From ZC4RG25 sp023428365 (GTDB lineage Bacteria; Pseudomonadota; Alphaproteobacteria; Rhizobiales; Hyphomicrobiaceae), in NCBI GenBank assembly GCA_050283925.1, contig JBNOAI010000002.1, positions 476,171 to 540,170 of the forward strand: 64,000 bases of DNA, read 5' to 3'. Below are positions 24,015 to 32,123 of the stretch, piece after piece. Within the stretch, counting starts at the first letter, position 1. Every line of letters begins with the position of its first letter. The notes under the pieces were generated by a model. The model made no database searches. It was not told where the DNA came from and worked only from the letters and a program-made list of their open reading frames with translations. Both the position numbers and the translations under genes were made by a program.

Positions 24015-24680
24015 TTACGCGATGTGGGCGGTCAGCTTCCAAAGCCAACGGAAGAGTGTGCAGCAGAGATAAACAATTATGCCCACGCCTAGGCTCGTCA
24101 GGGGCACCCAAGAATACCACCACACCAACACATCAGGACCGAAAGCGGGTAGCGGATGGTCGTAAGCTAAGCTGCTATCGACAAATGCAGCGTAGCCGAT
24201 CCAACCCCAACTCATCGGCAAACCCAAGAGGAAGGCGAGTGGCAAATGGCACATCGCTAGGGCAAAGACGTCCGATACTTCGGAACGGCTATTACGCGCG
24301 TCCGCGATGATTAGGTAGCCTGCAAGCGGTATCATGCAGGAAATCCAAATAAGCGAGTATCCAAAGAGGCGCGTCGTGAATGGCCCGAGGGGATGCTGAA
24401 AGTTGGGATCGACTGCTGGCGGGGGGAGGTCAGTAGAAAAGTAGCACCACAACGAAGCGAAGAATCCTGTCGCGGCACTCAATAAGACGACAAATATGGC
24501 AAGACGGTTGAGAACATTGCTATCCGAATAGATGTTGATTGCCCGCTCGAAAGCCGCCTCAACTCGTCGCCCCACGACGGCTTGAGCTGGCCGCAATAGG
24601 AACAATGCGCCAACGAAAATAAAGAGCACCAAGAGAGGGCTCGGAACGATCGACAACAGCAATTTCTGCAGTTCGCTCAT
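24015..24680 (-). CDS. Multi-pass membrane protein of unknown function
   Basis: 221 residues with about five hydrophobic segments (8-28, 60-82, 105-125, 140-160, 190-212), starting ATG 24680. No family recognised. Convergent with phaC, 34 bp between stops. Confidence 0.55.
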   Translation of the reverse strand: MSELQKLLLSIVPSPLLVLFIFVGALFLLRPAQAVVGRRVEAAFERAINIYSDSNVLNRLAIFVVLLSAATGFFASLWCYFSTDLPPPAVDPNFQHPLGPFTTRLFGYSLIWISCMIPLAGYLIIADARNSRSEVSDVFALAMCHLPLAFLLGLPMSWGWIGYAAFVDSSLAYDHPLPAFGPDVLVWWYSWVPLTSLGVGIIVYLCCTLFRWLWKLTAHIA

Positions 24681-24889
24681 TGCCCTTAGAATACTAGGGT
24701 CCGCGAGCGATTCGCCCCGTTCACGTACAAGTTTCCAACAAGCTTTGCGACGCGCCTTAAAGTGGGTGCATTTAGGTCTGCGCGCCGATGGATTGCTGTC
24801 GGCTTCTTGTCCACAGCGCGTCCACGCCGGTGCGTGTTTGGAAGAGTGCGGACTTTAAAGTCGCATCCGCACAGATCTCTACGCTTCCC

Positions 24890-26188
24890 TCAAACCGACG
24901 ACAGCGCCTGTTCCAGATCGGCGATGATGTCGGCTTTGTCTTCCAGGCCGATCGACAGGCGAACGACATCGGGGCCTGCACCGGCGGCTTTGCGCTGTTC
25001 GTCCGTGAGCTGGCGGTGCGTCGTCGACGCCGGATGGATCACGAGGCTGCGTGTGTCGCCGATGTTGGCGAGGTGAGAGAACAGCTTCAGTTCGGAGACG
25101 AGCTTGACGCCTGCCTCGTATCCGCCTTTTACGCCGAACGTGAAGACAGCGCCCGCGCCGAAGGGCGAAAGCTTCTTCTGCACAGCATGGCTCGGATTAT
25201 CCGGCAAGCCCGCATAATTGACCCACGTTACTTTCGAATGCCGTGCAAGGTACTCGGCGACGGCCTGCGCATTCTCAGTATGCCGGGCCATCCGTAGCGG
25301 CAGGGTTTCGATGCCGGTCAGGATCATGAAGGCGTTGAATGGCGAAATCGCCGGCCCGAGATCTCTCAGACCGAGCACGCGCGCGGCAATGGCAAAAGCG
25401 AAGTTTCCGAACGTCTCGGCAAGCCTCATGCCGTTATAGGAGGGGTTGGGATCAATCAGCGTCTTGTAGCGATGCTTGGCTCCCAGCCAGTCAAACGTTC
25501 CGCTGTCGACCAGGATGCCACCGATCGAATTGCCATGCCCGCCAAGGAATTTGGTCATGGAGTGGACGATGATATCCGCGCCATGATCCCTGGGCTTGAT
25601 GAGATAGGGCGTTGCCAGCGTATTATCGACGATGAACGGGATGCCGGCGTTTTCGGCAATCTTCGCGATGGCGGGAAGATCGACGATGATGCCGCCGGGA
25701 TTGGCGATGGACTCCACGAATATCGCCTTGGTTTTCGGTGTGATGGCGCGCGCGAAGCTTTCCGGGTCGGTGGCGTCCGCCCACACGACGTTCCAGTTGA
25801 ACTTCTTGAAGGCGTGATTGAACTGGTTGATGGACCCGCCGTACAGCTGGCGGCCAGCCACGAACTCGTCGCCTGGCTCGAGAAGCGTGTGGAACACGAG
25901 GAACTGCGCAGCGTGTCCCGACGCTACGGCAAGTGCTGCCGTGCCGCCTTCCAGTGCGGCCACGCGCGATTCGAGCACAGCCTGCGTCGGGTTGGTGATC
26001 CGGGTATAGATGTTGCCGAACGCTTCGAGGCCAAAGAGCGAGGCAGCGTGATCCGCGTCGTTGAAGACATATGAAGACGTCTGATAAATCGGCGTGACCC
26101 GAGCGCCGGTCGACGCATCCGGCGCGGCTCCAGCGTGAATGGCGAGCGTCGCAAATCCGGGTGAGCTGGCGTTGTTGCTGTCGGCCAT
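24890..26188 (-). CDS. metY: O-acetylhomoserine (thiol)-lyase
   Basis: 432 residues from ATG 26188, with AAGGAG upstream; the frame stays open further but without start signals. It makes homocysteine from O-acetylhomoserine and sulfide. Cys/Met-metabolism PLP family: YTRITNPTQAVLESRVAALE, SGHAAQFLVF, the PLP Asp in IPFIVDNTLATPYL and the Lys in VHSMTKFLGGHGNS. The length of about 430 residues is that of OAH sulfhydrylases rather than cystathionine lyases. I looked for a SAM-II riboswitch upstream and did not find its core. Confidence 0.93.
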   Translation of the reverse strand: MADSNNASSPGFATLAIHAGAAPDASTGARVTPIYQTSSYVFNDADHAASLFGLEAFGNIYTRITNPTQAVLESRVAALEGGTAALAVASGHAAQFLVFHTLLEPGDEFVAGRQLYGGSINQFNHAFKKFNWNVVWADATDPESFARAITPKTKAIFVESIANPGGIIVDLPAIAKIAENAGIPFIVDNTLATPYLIKPRDHGADIIVHSMTKFLGGHGNSIGGILVDSGTFDWLGAKHRYKTLIDPNPSYNGMRLAETFGNFAFAIAARVLGLRDLGPAISPFNAFMILTGIETLPLRMARHTENAQAVAEYLARHSKVTWVNYAGLPDNPSHAVQKKLSPFGAGAVFTFGVKGGYEAGVKLVSELKLFSHLANIGDTRSLVIHPASTTHRQLTDEQRKAAGAGPDVVRLSIGLEDKADIIADLEQALSSV

Positions 26189-26374
26189 TGATGTGCTCCT
26201 TGGGCAAGGCTTGTGATTTGCCGCGATCCTAGCGGATGGGCCATGGCAGATGCCATCCACATTCGATGCAATAGATTTCACCCTGGCAGCATTAGACCCT
26301 GCGCCGTCAACCGCAATTGCACGGTTTCCACGCCAACGGTGTCCAGTGGAAACTCCGGAAACAATGGACGACCG

Positions 26375-26570
26375 GTTAAGAGCCAGACCGAGGATCACGA
26401 GCTCGAGGTGCTGCGGCTGGCGTTCTGCGCCGGCGACGGGCCGCTGACTAATGACGAGCTCGCCGCCCGTGGTGAAATCCGAGGCCACGAAGCGCGTCGG
26501 TAAGGCGATCGACCTGGGGATGGTGTCCAAGCGGCGCACCGGCCGCAGCGTGGCGATCCAGCTCAACTAG
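26375..26570 (+). pseudogene. Frameshifted small winged-helix protein
   Basis: One frame reads HELEVLRLAFCAGDGPLTND, then ELAAR. After one base the next frame continues VKSEATKRVGKAIDLGMVSK, then RRTGRSVAIQLN to TAG 26570. Joined, they form a MarR-like/winged-helix fold. A strong terminator follows at 26589. The extra base lies near 26472. Confidence 0.55.
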
Positions 26571-26588
26571 CAACCGCGGAAACCGCAG

Positions 26589-26628
26589 AAACCCCGGCGC
26601 CGGCGACGGTTGCCGGGGTTTTCTTTTT
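26589..26628 (+). terminator. Rho-independent terminator
   Basis: AAACCCCGGC (26589-26598) pairs with GCCGGGGTTT (26612-26621) and is followed by TCTTTTT. It ends the winged-helix pseudogene transcript. Confidence 0.85.
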
Positions 26629-26796
26629 GCAGCCCGGCGCTCGCGCCGGTGCGCCGCCGTCGTGCCGAAGGCGCGCTTCCAGCGCGGCGGAGGCTGCCCG
26701 AGCGAAGCAAGGATCGGCGGCCGTGAGTCGGATCAACCCTGCGGTTAACACTACCCTCTGCCGCTTAGGCTCTGGCCAGATCATTGAGGCCAGCCG

Positions 26797-27173
26797 ATGA
26801 CCGTACCTTTCTCGCTTCGCAAATCCGCCCCGTACGTCGCGACGGCCGGCCAGACAGTGTTCAATTACACCTTCCCGATCACGGCAGCGAGCCTGCTGCA
26901 GGTGTGGCAGCTGCGGGACGGCGTCGAGGTGCTGCTGACGCTGGGGCGCACTACACGGTGCAGAACGTCGGTCAGCCGTCTGGCACCATCACCATCACCA
27001 CCGGCGCCGAGATCGACGACGAATATGTGATCCTTGGCGCGATGACGGCCGAGCGCATCACCACGTTTCCTGGTTTCCGGTCGCTGCCGAATAGCCGGAT
27101 CGAAGCAGAGCTGGACAGCTTGCAAAAGCAGCTGCAGGAGCTCAAGCGCGAGATTGCCCGCGCGGTGCGTTGA
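26797..27173 (+). pseudogene. Frameshifted T7-gp17-like tail fibre N-terminal domain
   Basis: ATG 26797 starts TVPFSLRKSAPYVATAGQTV, then FNYTFPITAASLLQVWQLRD and VLLTLG. A one-base deletion near 26943 shifts to HYTVQNVGQPSGTITITTGA, then RITTFPGFRS and LQKQLQELKREIARAV. This is the virion-attachment domain of T7-like tail fibres (FxYTFP, YTV, GTITLT, LKREIxRAV). It is part of a prophage relic together with the next entry and the integrase. Confidence 0.7.
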
Positions 27174-27177
27174 CGAA

Positions 27178-27690
27178 AAGTTATCCCCATGAGACTTTTG
27201 CGTCGGGCCTGCGTTTCTAATTTCGCGATCGCCAACACTGAGATCGTCCGTGGAGCGGCCGGCCCGATCGGTGTCGATAGCGAGGGCAACGTTGGCGGCT
27301 TCTGTCGGGTACCGGCGGCGATGGTGTCGGGACGCGCGCCGAGGTTCTGGCTGGGACAATTCCGGCGATCGTCACGCATATCTGGACGGCAGGCTATGGT
27401 GCTATCGGCGACGGTGGTTCGGCGCTCTATGCACGCGTCGAAAGCGAGCCGGGCCATCCCGGCAAGGTGCAATCGGCAGATGGCTCTTGGTGGGAGTTGA
27501 GCGAGGCTCTGCCGAGCGCTAGGATGTTTGGTGCGACCGGCGATGGGGTGGCGCTTCGGGGTGGGACAATGATGGTCGACCTTGTGCGCCTGCGCGCGCG
27601 ATGGCCACCGCTGCAGGCATGACGTTCGCCACATCTGAGAGAGAGATCGACGGTCGCTCCAGGTGGGCGGCCGTATCAATAATATCGCCG
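27178..27690 (+). pseudogene. Degenerate phage tail-spike fragment
   Basis: A frame from about 27340 reads IPAIVTHIWTAGYGAIGDGG, then HPGKVQSADGSWWELSEALP and MFGATGDGVA. The last motif (MFGAxGDGV) is the classic start of pectate-lyase-like tail-spike beta helices. Frame breaks follow, and the expected catalytic region is absent. Confidence 0.5.
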
Positions 27691-28008
27691 AGGTAGCGTT
27701 GCCCAATAAAACGCGGCGAAGATGAGCGCCCCTGTCAAAACCAATATGGCGACCGTGGCGAGGATCATTGAGGCTTCGAATTGAATGAGTTTTCGATGCG
27801 CGACTATGGTCTCGGCGAACCGTTTGATCTCCGGCAATCTTTCCGCCAACTTGCCTCTCACAAAGCGCGCAACGTAGAAGCTTGCGATAGCCGTGAGGAA
27901 CAGAAGCGATGCCGGAAGCAACGGCGCAATCGTATCGCGCTGCCACGTGTATGAGCTAAAAAGATGCCTGCCGACATCGGTTCTCGAGAGAATGTAAAAG
28001 GTGAACAT
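27676..28008 (-). CDS. Small membrane protein
   Basis: 110 residues from ATG 28008 (TTG 28023 adds five). Two hydrophobic segments (about 28-50 and 82-105) flank a charged helix (GKLAERLPEIKRFAETIVAH). It lies in prophage debris. Function unknown. Confidence 0.4.
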   Translation of the reverse strand: MFTFYILSRTDVGRHLFSSYTWQRDTIAPLLPASLLFLTAIASFYVARFVRGKLAERLPEIKRFAETIVAHRKLIQFEASMILATVAILVLTGALIFAAFYWATLPRRYY

Positions 28009-28026
28009 CGCTTGAGGAAGCAATGC

Positions 28027-28143
28027 TCATTGTCCTCGTGTCCTCGATGCGCCGAGCGCAGCCGCGATCATCAAAATCAAGATTAGTCCTGCCCACCAAT
28101 TCAATTCGCCTGCCCCTTCGGCTTGAGTGAGACTGTCAGCCAC
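28027..28143 (-). CDS. Very small single-pass membrane peptide
   Basis: 38 residues from GTG 28143. A polar start (ADSLTQAEGAGELNWW) is followed by a hydrophobic helix (AGLILILMIAAALGA) and a basic end. It lies just upstream of the 27676 gene on the same strand, with which it may be cotranscribed. No clear ribosome binding site, so tentative. Confidence 0.3.
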   Translation of the reverse strand: MADSLTQAEGAGELNWWAGLILILMIAAALGASRTRGQ

Positions 28144-28308
28144 TTAGCGGAACATCTTACGTCCCGGTGTGACATTGACTGGTGTTGGTGCAAGATGGGC
28201 GGCGCCGGCGCACGATCGTCCGCATACAAAGTCTCAAGGCACCAAAAACGAAAAGTCTCACGTTCTGGTGGTGTTCACGTCGTGAGACCGCTAAGTCATT
28301 GACGGAAC

Positions 28309-28354
28309 TGGTGAGCCCGGTTGGGTTCGAACCAACGACCCTCTGATTAAAAGA
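28309..28354 (-). other. tRNA-Lys 3'-half fragment (attachment-site candidate)
   Basis: The minus strand carries an anticodon loop CTTTTAA (TTT), the variable region, the T arm GGTTCGAACC and the acceptor end GGGCTC-A-CCA, but the 5' half is missing. It lies 95 bp beyond the stop of the integrase gene, as expected of an att site rebuilt from a tRNA 3' end. Confidence 0.7.
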
Positions 28355-28448
28355 AAAAGGAACGACCGGGAATCGCCCGTGTTTCCGGGCTTTTTGATGT
28401 GATCTAACTCGACTTGTTCGCTCCACGTTCACCCATTTCATGGGCGTT

Positions 28449-29654
28449 TCATGGGCGCACCCGTCGGCGGCCGTCACTGCTGGCTGCGTGGCTCTGGAAG
28501 TCCGGATGATGGTGCCCGTAGACTTCCTCAAGCGTCTTCAAGCTCATTCCGAGATACCCTGCCGCCTCGACCTTATCGACACCCGATTGCATCAGCCACG
28601 TCGCAGCCGTGTGGCGACAAACGTGTGGGCCGTCGGGAATGATCCAGATCGGCTTGCCGTGCTTGTCGAAGCCTTCCTGCCTGGCATGACCGGCCTCGAT
28701 GGCGACTGAGCCCCAAGACCGGCGCAGCTTCTGGATCGGCTTGCCGCCATAGTGCACGACGTGGGTGACTTTCACGGTGCGCTTGATGCGGCGGCCGTTC
28801 TCCGTAAAGCGCCGCGTGAGCCCGGTCTCCATGTCGGCTTTGTACCAGCGATGTAGCCACGGCAGCAGGCGGCGGTGGATTTTCGCCTTCGGCTTGCGCT
28901 TGTTGCTCTCGACTTCGCCCTGGGCGCGACGGTGCAGGACTTCAGTTTTGAGGTCGAACCAGCCGCCCGATGTCGATGGGATCCAGCGCAGTTGCATGGC
29001 AGCACCTGGTCGCGTGCCCGTATAAATGCCGATTAACAGTAGCCGGATGACATGGCCGTTGCGCTTGAGCCTGCGGGCGGCGCGGATTCGATCGGCAACC
29101 TGCTTGCGGGTGAGCCAGTAATCCTCGCGCGGCTGCGCGGGCGGAGGAAATGTCATGGCCGGTATTGCCGTCAACGGGCCATACTCGCGATGATAGTAGT
29201 CGATCGCTCCGGACAGCGTGATCAGCTCGGCGCGCGCCGTGCTGCCTGCAATGAGCCCGCTGCGCCGTTTCTTACGGGGCTGTTTGGTGCGCCATTTGAC
29301 ATAGGCCTTGCACGTGCTGGCGCGAATGTCGGACAGGTACTTGTCGCCCCACCAATCGAGAATCGGGTCGGCGTTGGTGGCGATGAGTTCCGGCCGCTCC
29401 GTCGTCGGTGCGTGCTCGGTCACATAGACGTTGACGACATCCGCGATGAGAGTTCGATTAAGTTGTCCGCCTGTTTCGGGGACTTGGTATTTTTCCGTGA
29501 TGTAGTCCGCAAGCGCTCTCTCAGCTTTCTCACGCTCGCTTTCGCTGCATCCTGTGCCAATTTCGCGTCCCCGGTCGAGGATGACCCAGGTGGCCGCTCG
29601 ATCATCTCGGGCTGATCTGAGATGGAGCCTGGGAGGTTTGGCTTTTCTTGGCAT
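28449..29654 (-). CDS. Tyrosine site-specific integrase
   Basis: 401 residues from ATG 29654 (PRKAKPPRLHLRSARDDRAA). SAM-like N-terminal domain (about 70-170), then a catalytic domain with the first Arg in YTGTRPGAAMQLRW, HxxR in HVCRHTAATWL and the nucleophilic Tyr in LKTLEEVYGHHH. All catalytic residues are visible. Adjacent tRNA fragments at both ends suggest integration at tRNA genes. It probably moved the 28-46 kb island or the prophage relic. Confidence 0.9.
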   Translation of the reverse strand: MPRKAKPPRLHLRSARDDRAATWVILDRGREIGTGCSESEREKAERALADYITEKYQVPETGGQLNRTLIADVVNVYVTEHAPTTERPELIATNADPILDWWGDKYLSDIRASTCKAYVKWRTKQPRKKRRSGLIAGSTARAELITLSGAIDYYHREYGPLTAIPAMTFPPPAQPREDYWLTRKQVADRIRAARRLKRNGHVIRLLLIGIYTGTRPGAAMQLRWIPSTSGGWFDLKTEVLHRRAQGEVESNKRKPKAKIHRRLLPWLHRWYKADMETGLTRRFTENGRRIKRTVKVTHVVHYGGKPIQKLRRSWGSVAIEAGHARQEGFDKHGKPIWIIPDGPHVCRHTAATWLMQSGVDKVEAAGYLGMSLKTLEEVYGHHHPDFQSHAASSDGRRRVRP

Positions 29655-29830
29655 AGCCGACGCATTTCCCGGATGGCTGACTCTGTGACCCCGAACTTGC
29701 CCGCTATCCGCATCGGCATCAACCGGCCCTTTCGGATCTCTGTGCGCAATGATGCGACTGTCCAGACGCCACCGGGGAAAAACGCGTCGACGGCTTCCTG
29801 CAGGGAATAGAGACGTTCCATCTCGTCCAT
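29420..29830 (-). CDS. Excisionase-like DNA-binding protein overlapping the integrase
   Basis: 136 residues from ATG 29830. DEMERLYSLQEAVDAFFPGG, then TVASLRTEIRKGRLMPMRIA is a MerR/excisionase-type winged helix. The basic C-terminal tail (VRKLRERLRTTSRKNTKSPK) is encoded out of phase inside the first 235 bases of the integrase gene. This layout is usual for such integrase modules. It probably sets the direction of recombination. Confidence 0.65.
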   Translation of the reverse strand: MDEMERLYSLQEAVDAFFPGGVWTVASLRTEIRKGRLMPMRIAGKFGVTESAIREMRRLCQEKPNLPGSISDQPEMIERPPGSSSTGDAKLAQDAAKASVRKLRERLRTTSRKNTKSPKQADNLIELSSRMSSTSM

Positions 29831-30163
29831 CAAAATCCCGTTTCCGGCTGAGCTTCGAGCGGGACTTTGCGAATGATCGCCCCTCGGCACCCAACTCAGG
29901 TAGTCCGGTTGAAAGGGCCGCCGCGTGATTGTTTTTCGAATGCTCACTTCTGTCATCCTCAGTGCAATGAACGAAGTGAGACCCTGAGGTGGAACACGTC
30001 CCGCCGTGATGAATCATTCATGCTACGGCATCCAAGCGGCCTCTTAATGCTAAATGGAACAATAGGAGAACCTGTCAATGGCTGTTGTCTGACGAACCTA
30101 AATTTTTGCCGCTTTGTCGGTACGATTGGGCGTTTCCCACGCTGACTCAAAGGTTGGGAGCAT

Positions 30164-30229
30164 GATCCACAGCGGAGAGTTTGCCTTCTAAGCAGAGGGT
30201 CGCAGGTTCGAATCCTGCCGGGATCGCCA
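30164..30229 (+). other. tRNA-Arg(TCT)-like fragment
   Basis: GATCC (30164-30168) can pair with GGATC before GCCA at 30226-30229. The anticodon loop reads CTTCTAA (TCT) and the T arm is complete, but the D-arm region is too short by about ten bases for a working tRNA. It flanks the integrase module on the side opposite to the tRNA-Lys fragment and in opposite orientation. Confidence 0.6.
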
Positions 30230-30355
30230 GAAATATCAATAAAATCAGATTGTTTCGGGCGCGCGCTTTTCTTATTGGGTACCGTGGGGGTACCAACTGT
30301 GCAGATAATTCATTGGTCGACTGTTCAGAGCGGCCATTCTTTAATGAAATTTTTA

Positions 30356-30384
30356 TTGACATAAATTTCCTTTAGGAAAATTAT
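30356..30384 (+). promoter_or_regulatory. Promoter with palindromic operator, decarboxylase gene 1
   Basis: TTGACA at 30356-30361 is followed by the palindrome TTTCCT-TT-AGGAAA (30366-30379) and AATTAT near the -10 position. The palindrome would lie between -35 and -10. The same core, followed by ATTATCA, recurs at 32004-32022. Confidence 0.6.
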
Positions 30385-30413
30385 CACAAAATATTTTCCC
30401 GAGGAGCCATGTG

Positions 30414-31184
30414 ATGGATGAAAGTCCCTTTAGAGGTGTGAGCGCACTTCCGTTCTGCGGCCCAGATAGAAGCCCCCTCTACAAGCCTCTCCCGCGGCTG
30501 TACCGCGACCTACGCAAACTCAGCGTCTATGGGCGCGGAAACCTTGAAGGAATTCGCAAGGCGCTGCCGCCGGAATTCGAACTGGCGTCCGACCTGGTCG
30601 AGTTCTTTGTCATGCATTGCCCGATCGTGCACGACGATGCCGATCCGGTCATGGGACCGCGCGCCTATAGCGAAGGCGGTGTCGTGTTGAGTGTGCGCTA
30701 CAAAGGCATGGTTGGTGGTCACGTCGCCTACGAATATGTCACGACCGATGATGCCATGTGCGGCGGCCGCGAAATCATTGGTTATCCGAAGAAGTTTGCG
30801 GATGTCGAACTGATCGAGTCCGGTAGCAGCATGAAGGGCGTCGTCCGTCGCTTGGGCAGGGACCTCATTACTGTTTCCTTCGAAGAATCGAGCGCGCCGA
30901 TTGAAAAGCCAGTGCTGCAGCCTCGCTTGCAGGTCAAGCGAATCCCGCGTGCGGATGGTATGGGCTACGACGTCAATCAGATCGTGACTCTTCAGGTCGG
31001 CAATGCGAACGTTCTCGAGCGTCGGACGGGCAAGGGTACGCTCTCCGTCGGTGGGCATCCTCATATGGACCCGCTGTTCGAACTCGGAGTGCAGGAGATC
31101 GTCGGAGCCGAATTTATCGTAGGCGAATTTGATCTCGGCTACGGCAAAGTTCTCGAGGATTTACTCAAGACGGCCGATTCATAG
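30414..31184 (+). CDS. Acetoacetate decarboxylase family protein 1
   Basis: 256 residues from ATG 30414 (GTG 30411 also possible), with GAGGAG upstream. The family signature GREIIGYPKK is present; both lysines of acetoacetate decarboxylase (Schiff-base Lys and its pKa-lowering neighbour) are conserved, at about 126 and 127. The fold therefore looks catalytically competent. In this class the substrate may be another beta-keto acid or a Schiff-base chemistry other than decarboxylation. It stands alone on its transcript, with the XRE-cupin gene convergent downstream. Confidence 0.88.
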   Translation: MDESPFRGVSALPFCGPDRSPLYKPLPRLYRDLRKLSVYGRGNLEGIRKALPPEFELASDLVEFFVMHCPIVHDDADPVMGPRAYSEGGVVLSVRYKGMVGGHVAYEYVTTDDAMCGGREIIGYPKKFADVELIESGSSMKGVVRRLGRDLITVSFEESSAPIEKPVLQPRLQVKRIPRADGMGYDVNQIVTLQVGNANVLERRTGKGTLSVGGHPHMDPLFELGVQEIVGAEFIVGEFDLGYGKVLEDLLKTADS

Positions 31185-31279
31185 GGCGATCGTCGGCATT
31201 CATTCGGCATAATGTGCGCACGCACCAAATCTAATAGCACGATCACTGTGGCGGCGGCCTCAGCTTAAGCTGACAATGA

Positions 31280-31888
31280 TCAGGTGCGTTTGACGTGGCT
31301 TGTGACCCAAAACAACACCGCTGGTTCGGGGCCAGGATTTCGACACGAATGGAGGGAGTCCGTCAGATAACTGTAGCTATCTCCGGCCTCCAGGACGAAA
31401 TGCTTGTCATCGATAAATAGCTCCAGCTTTCCGCTGAGAAGATAACCATCCTCCCTTTTTTTGTATGTACTGCGCCTTAGCGGGGTTGCCGCACTGGGTT
31501 GAAAAACTGACCGCATGACCTCGATTTCTGTGCCAAGCACGGGTGACAGCACCTCGGTCAAAATCCCTCCCTGCTCGTAAAAGCGGTGCGCCCCGCCGCG
31601 TTCGATGAGGCCGCGTTCCTCCAGCGCGCCGTGATTCCGATCCTTGAGGAACCACGCTACCGGTACGCCGAGCGCTTCGCTAATGGCGTACAGATCCCGC
31701 AGCGAAGGTTCGGCAAGACCCCTCTCCAATTTGCTTATATGCGCGACGGACCGATCGATGCGCTCGGCGACTTCTTCGATGGTCAAGTTCTTGGACCGCC
31801 GGACTTGCCGGATCTCAGCGCCTACGGACGATAGCAGGTTCGCAGCGCCTGCCTGTGAGTTCGCATTCTGCGTGATGTCGTCGGCCAA
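31280..31888 (-). CDS. XRE-cupin transcriptional regulator
   Basis: 202 residues. HTH at about 22-78 (LTIEEVAERIDRSVAHISKL, EPSLRDLYAISEALGVP) and a C-terminal cupin (about 125-195) with YLLSGKLELFIDDKHFVLEA, GDSYSY and LHSCRNPGPEPAVLFWV. Such regulators sense a small metabolite in the cupin and control adjacent catabolic genes. It lies between decarboxylase genes 1 and 2, whose upstream regions share a palindrome, so these are its likely targets. Confidence 0.88.
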   Translation of the reverse strand: MADDITQNANSQAGAANLLSSVGAEIRQVRRSKNLTIEEVAERIDRSVAHISKLERGLAEPSLRDLYAISEALGVPVAWFLKDRNHGALEERGLIERGGAHRFYEQGGILTEVLSPVLGTEIEVMRSVFQPSAATPLRRSTYKKREDGYLLSGKLELFIDDKHFVLEAGDSYSYLTDSLHSCRNPGPEPAVLFWVTSHVKRT

Positions 31889-32003
31889 TAGTCTCTCCGC
31901 AGCGGCGATATCGGCTTGAACATCCGCCGATTCTAGATCCTCGGTTTACGGCTTCAATATCATGGCCGCCTCGATCGATCGACCCGGCGCAGAGCCAATC
32001 AAC

Positions 32004-32028
32004 TTCCTCCAGGAAATTATCATTGACA
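32004..32028 (+). promoter_or_regulatory. Palindromic operator and -35 box, decarboxylase gene 2
   Basis: TTCCT-CC-AGGAA (32004-32015), then ATTATCA and TTGACA (32023-32028). It matches the element at 30366-30386 but is placed upstream of the -35 box instead of between the boxes, so the same protein might repress one promoter and activate the other. Confidence 0.55.
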
Positions 32029-32123
32029 AAATTTTTTGTTCAAAGAAAAATCATCATGTAATTTTCCGATCGGTTGTATTGCGAGACAAATGACCGCTCA
32101 AGACCGTCCTGTTGGAGGCTTCG

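Noticed and set aside
26189..26390. Possible SAM-II riboswitch upstream of metY
   Set aside because: Alphaproteobacterial met genes often have one, but the conserved core sequences and pseudoknot pairing could not be found here by eye.
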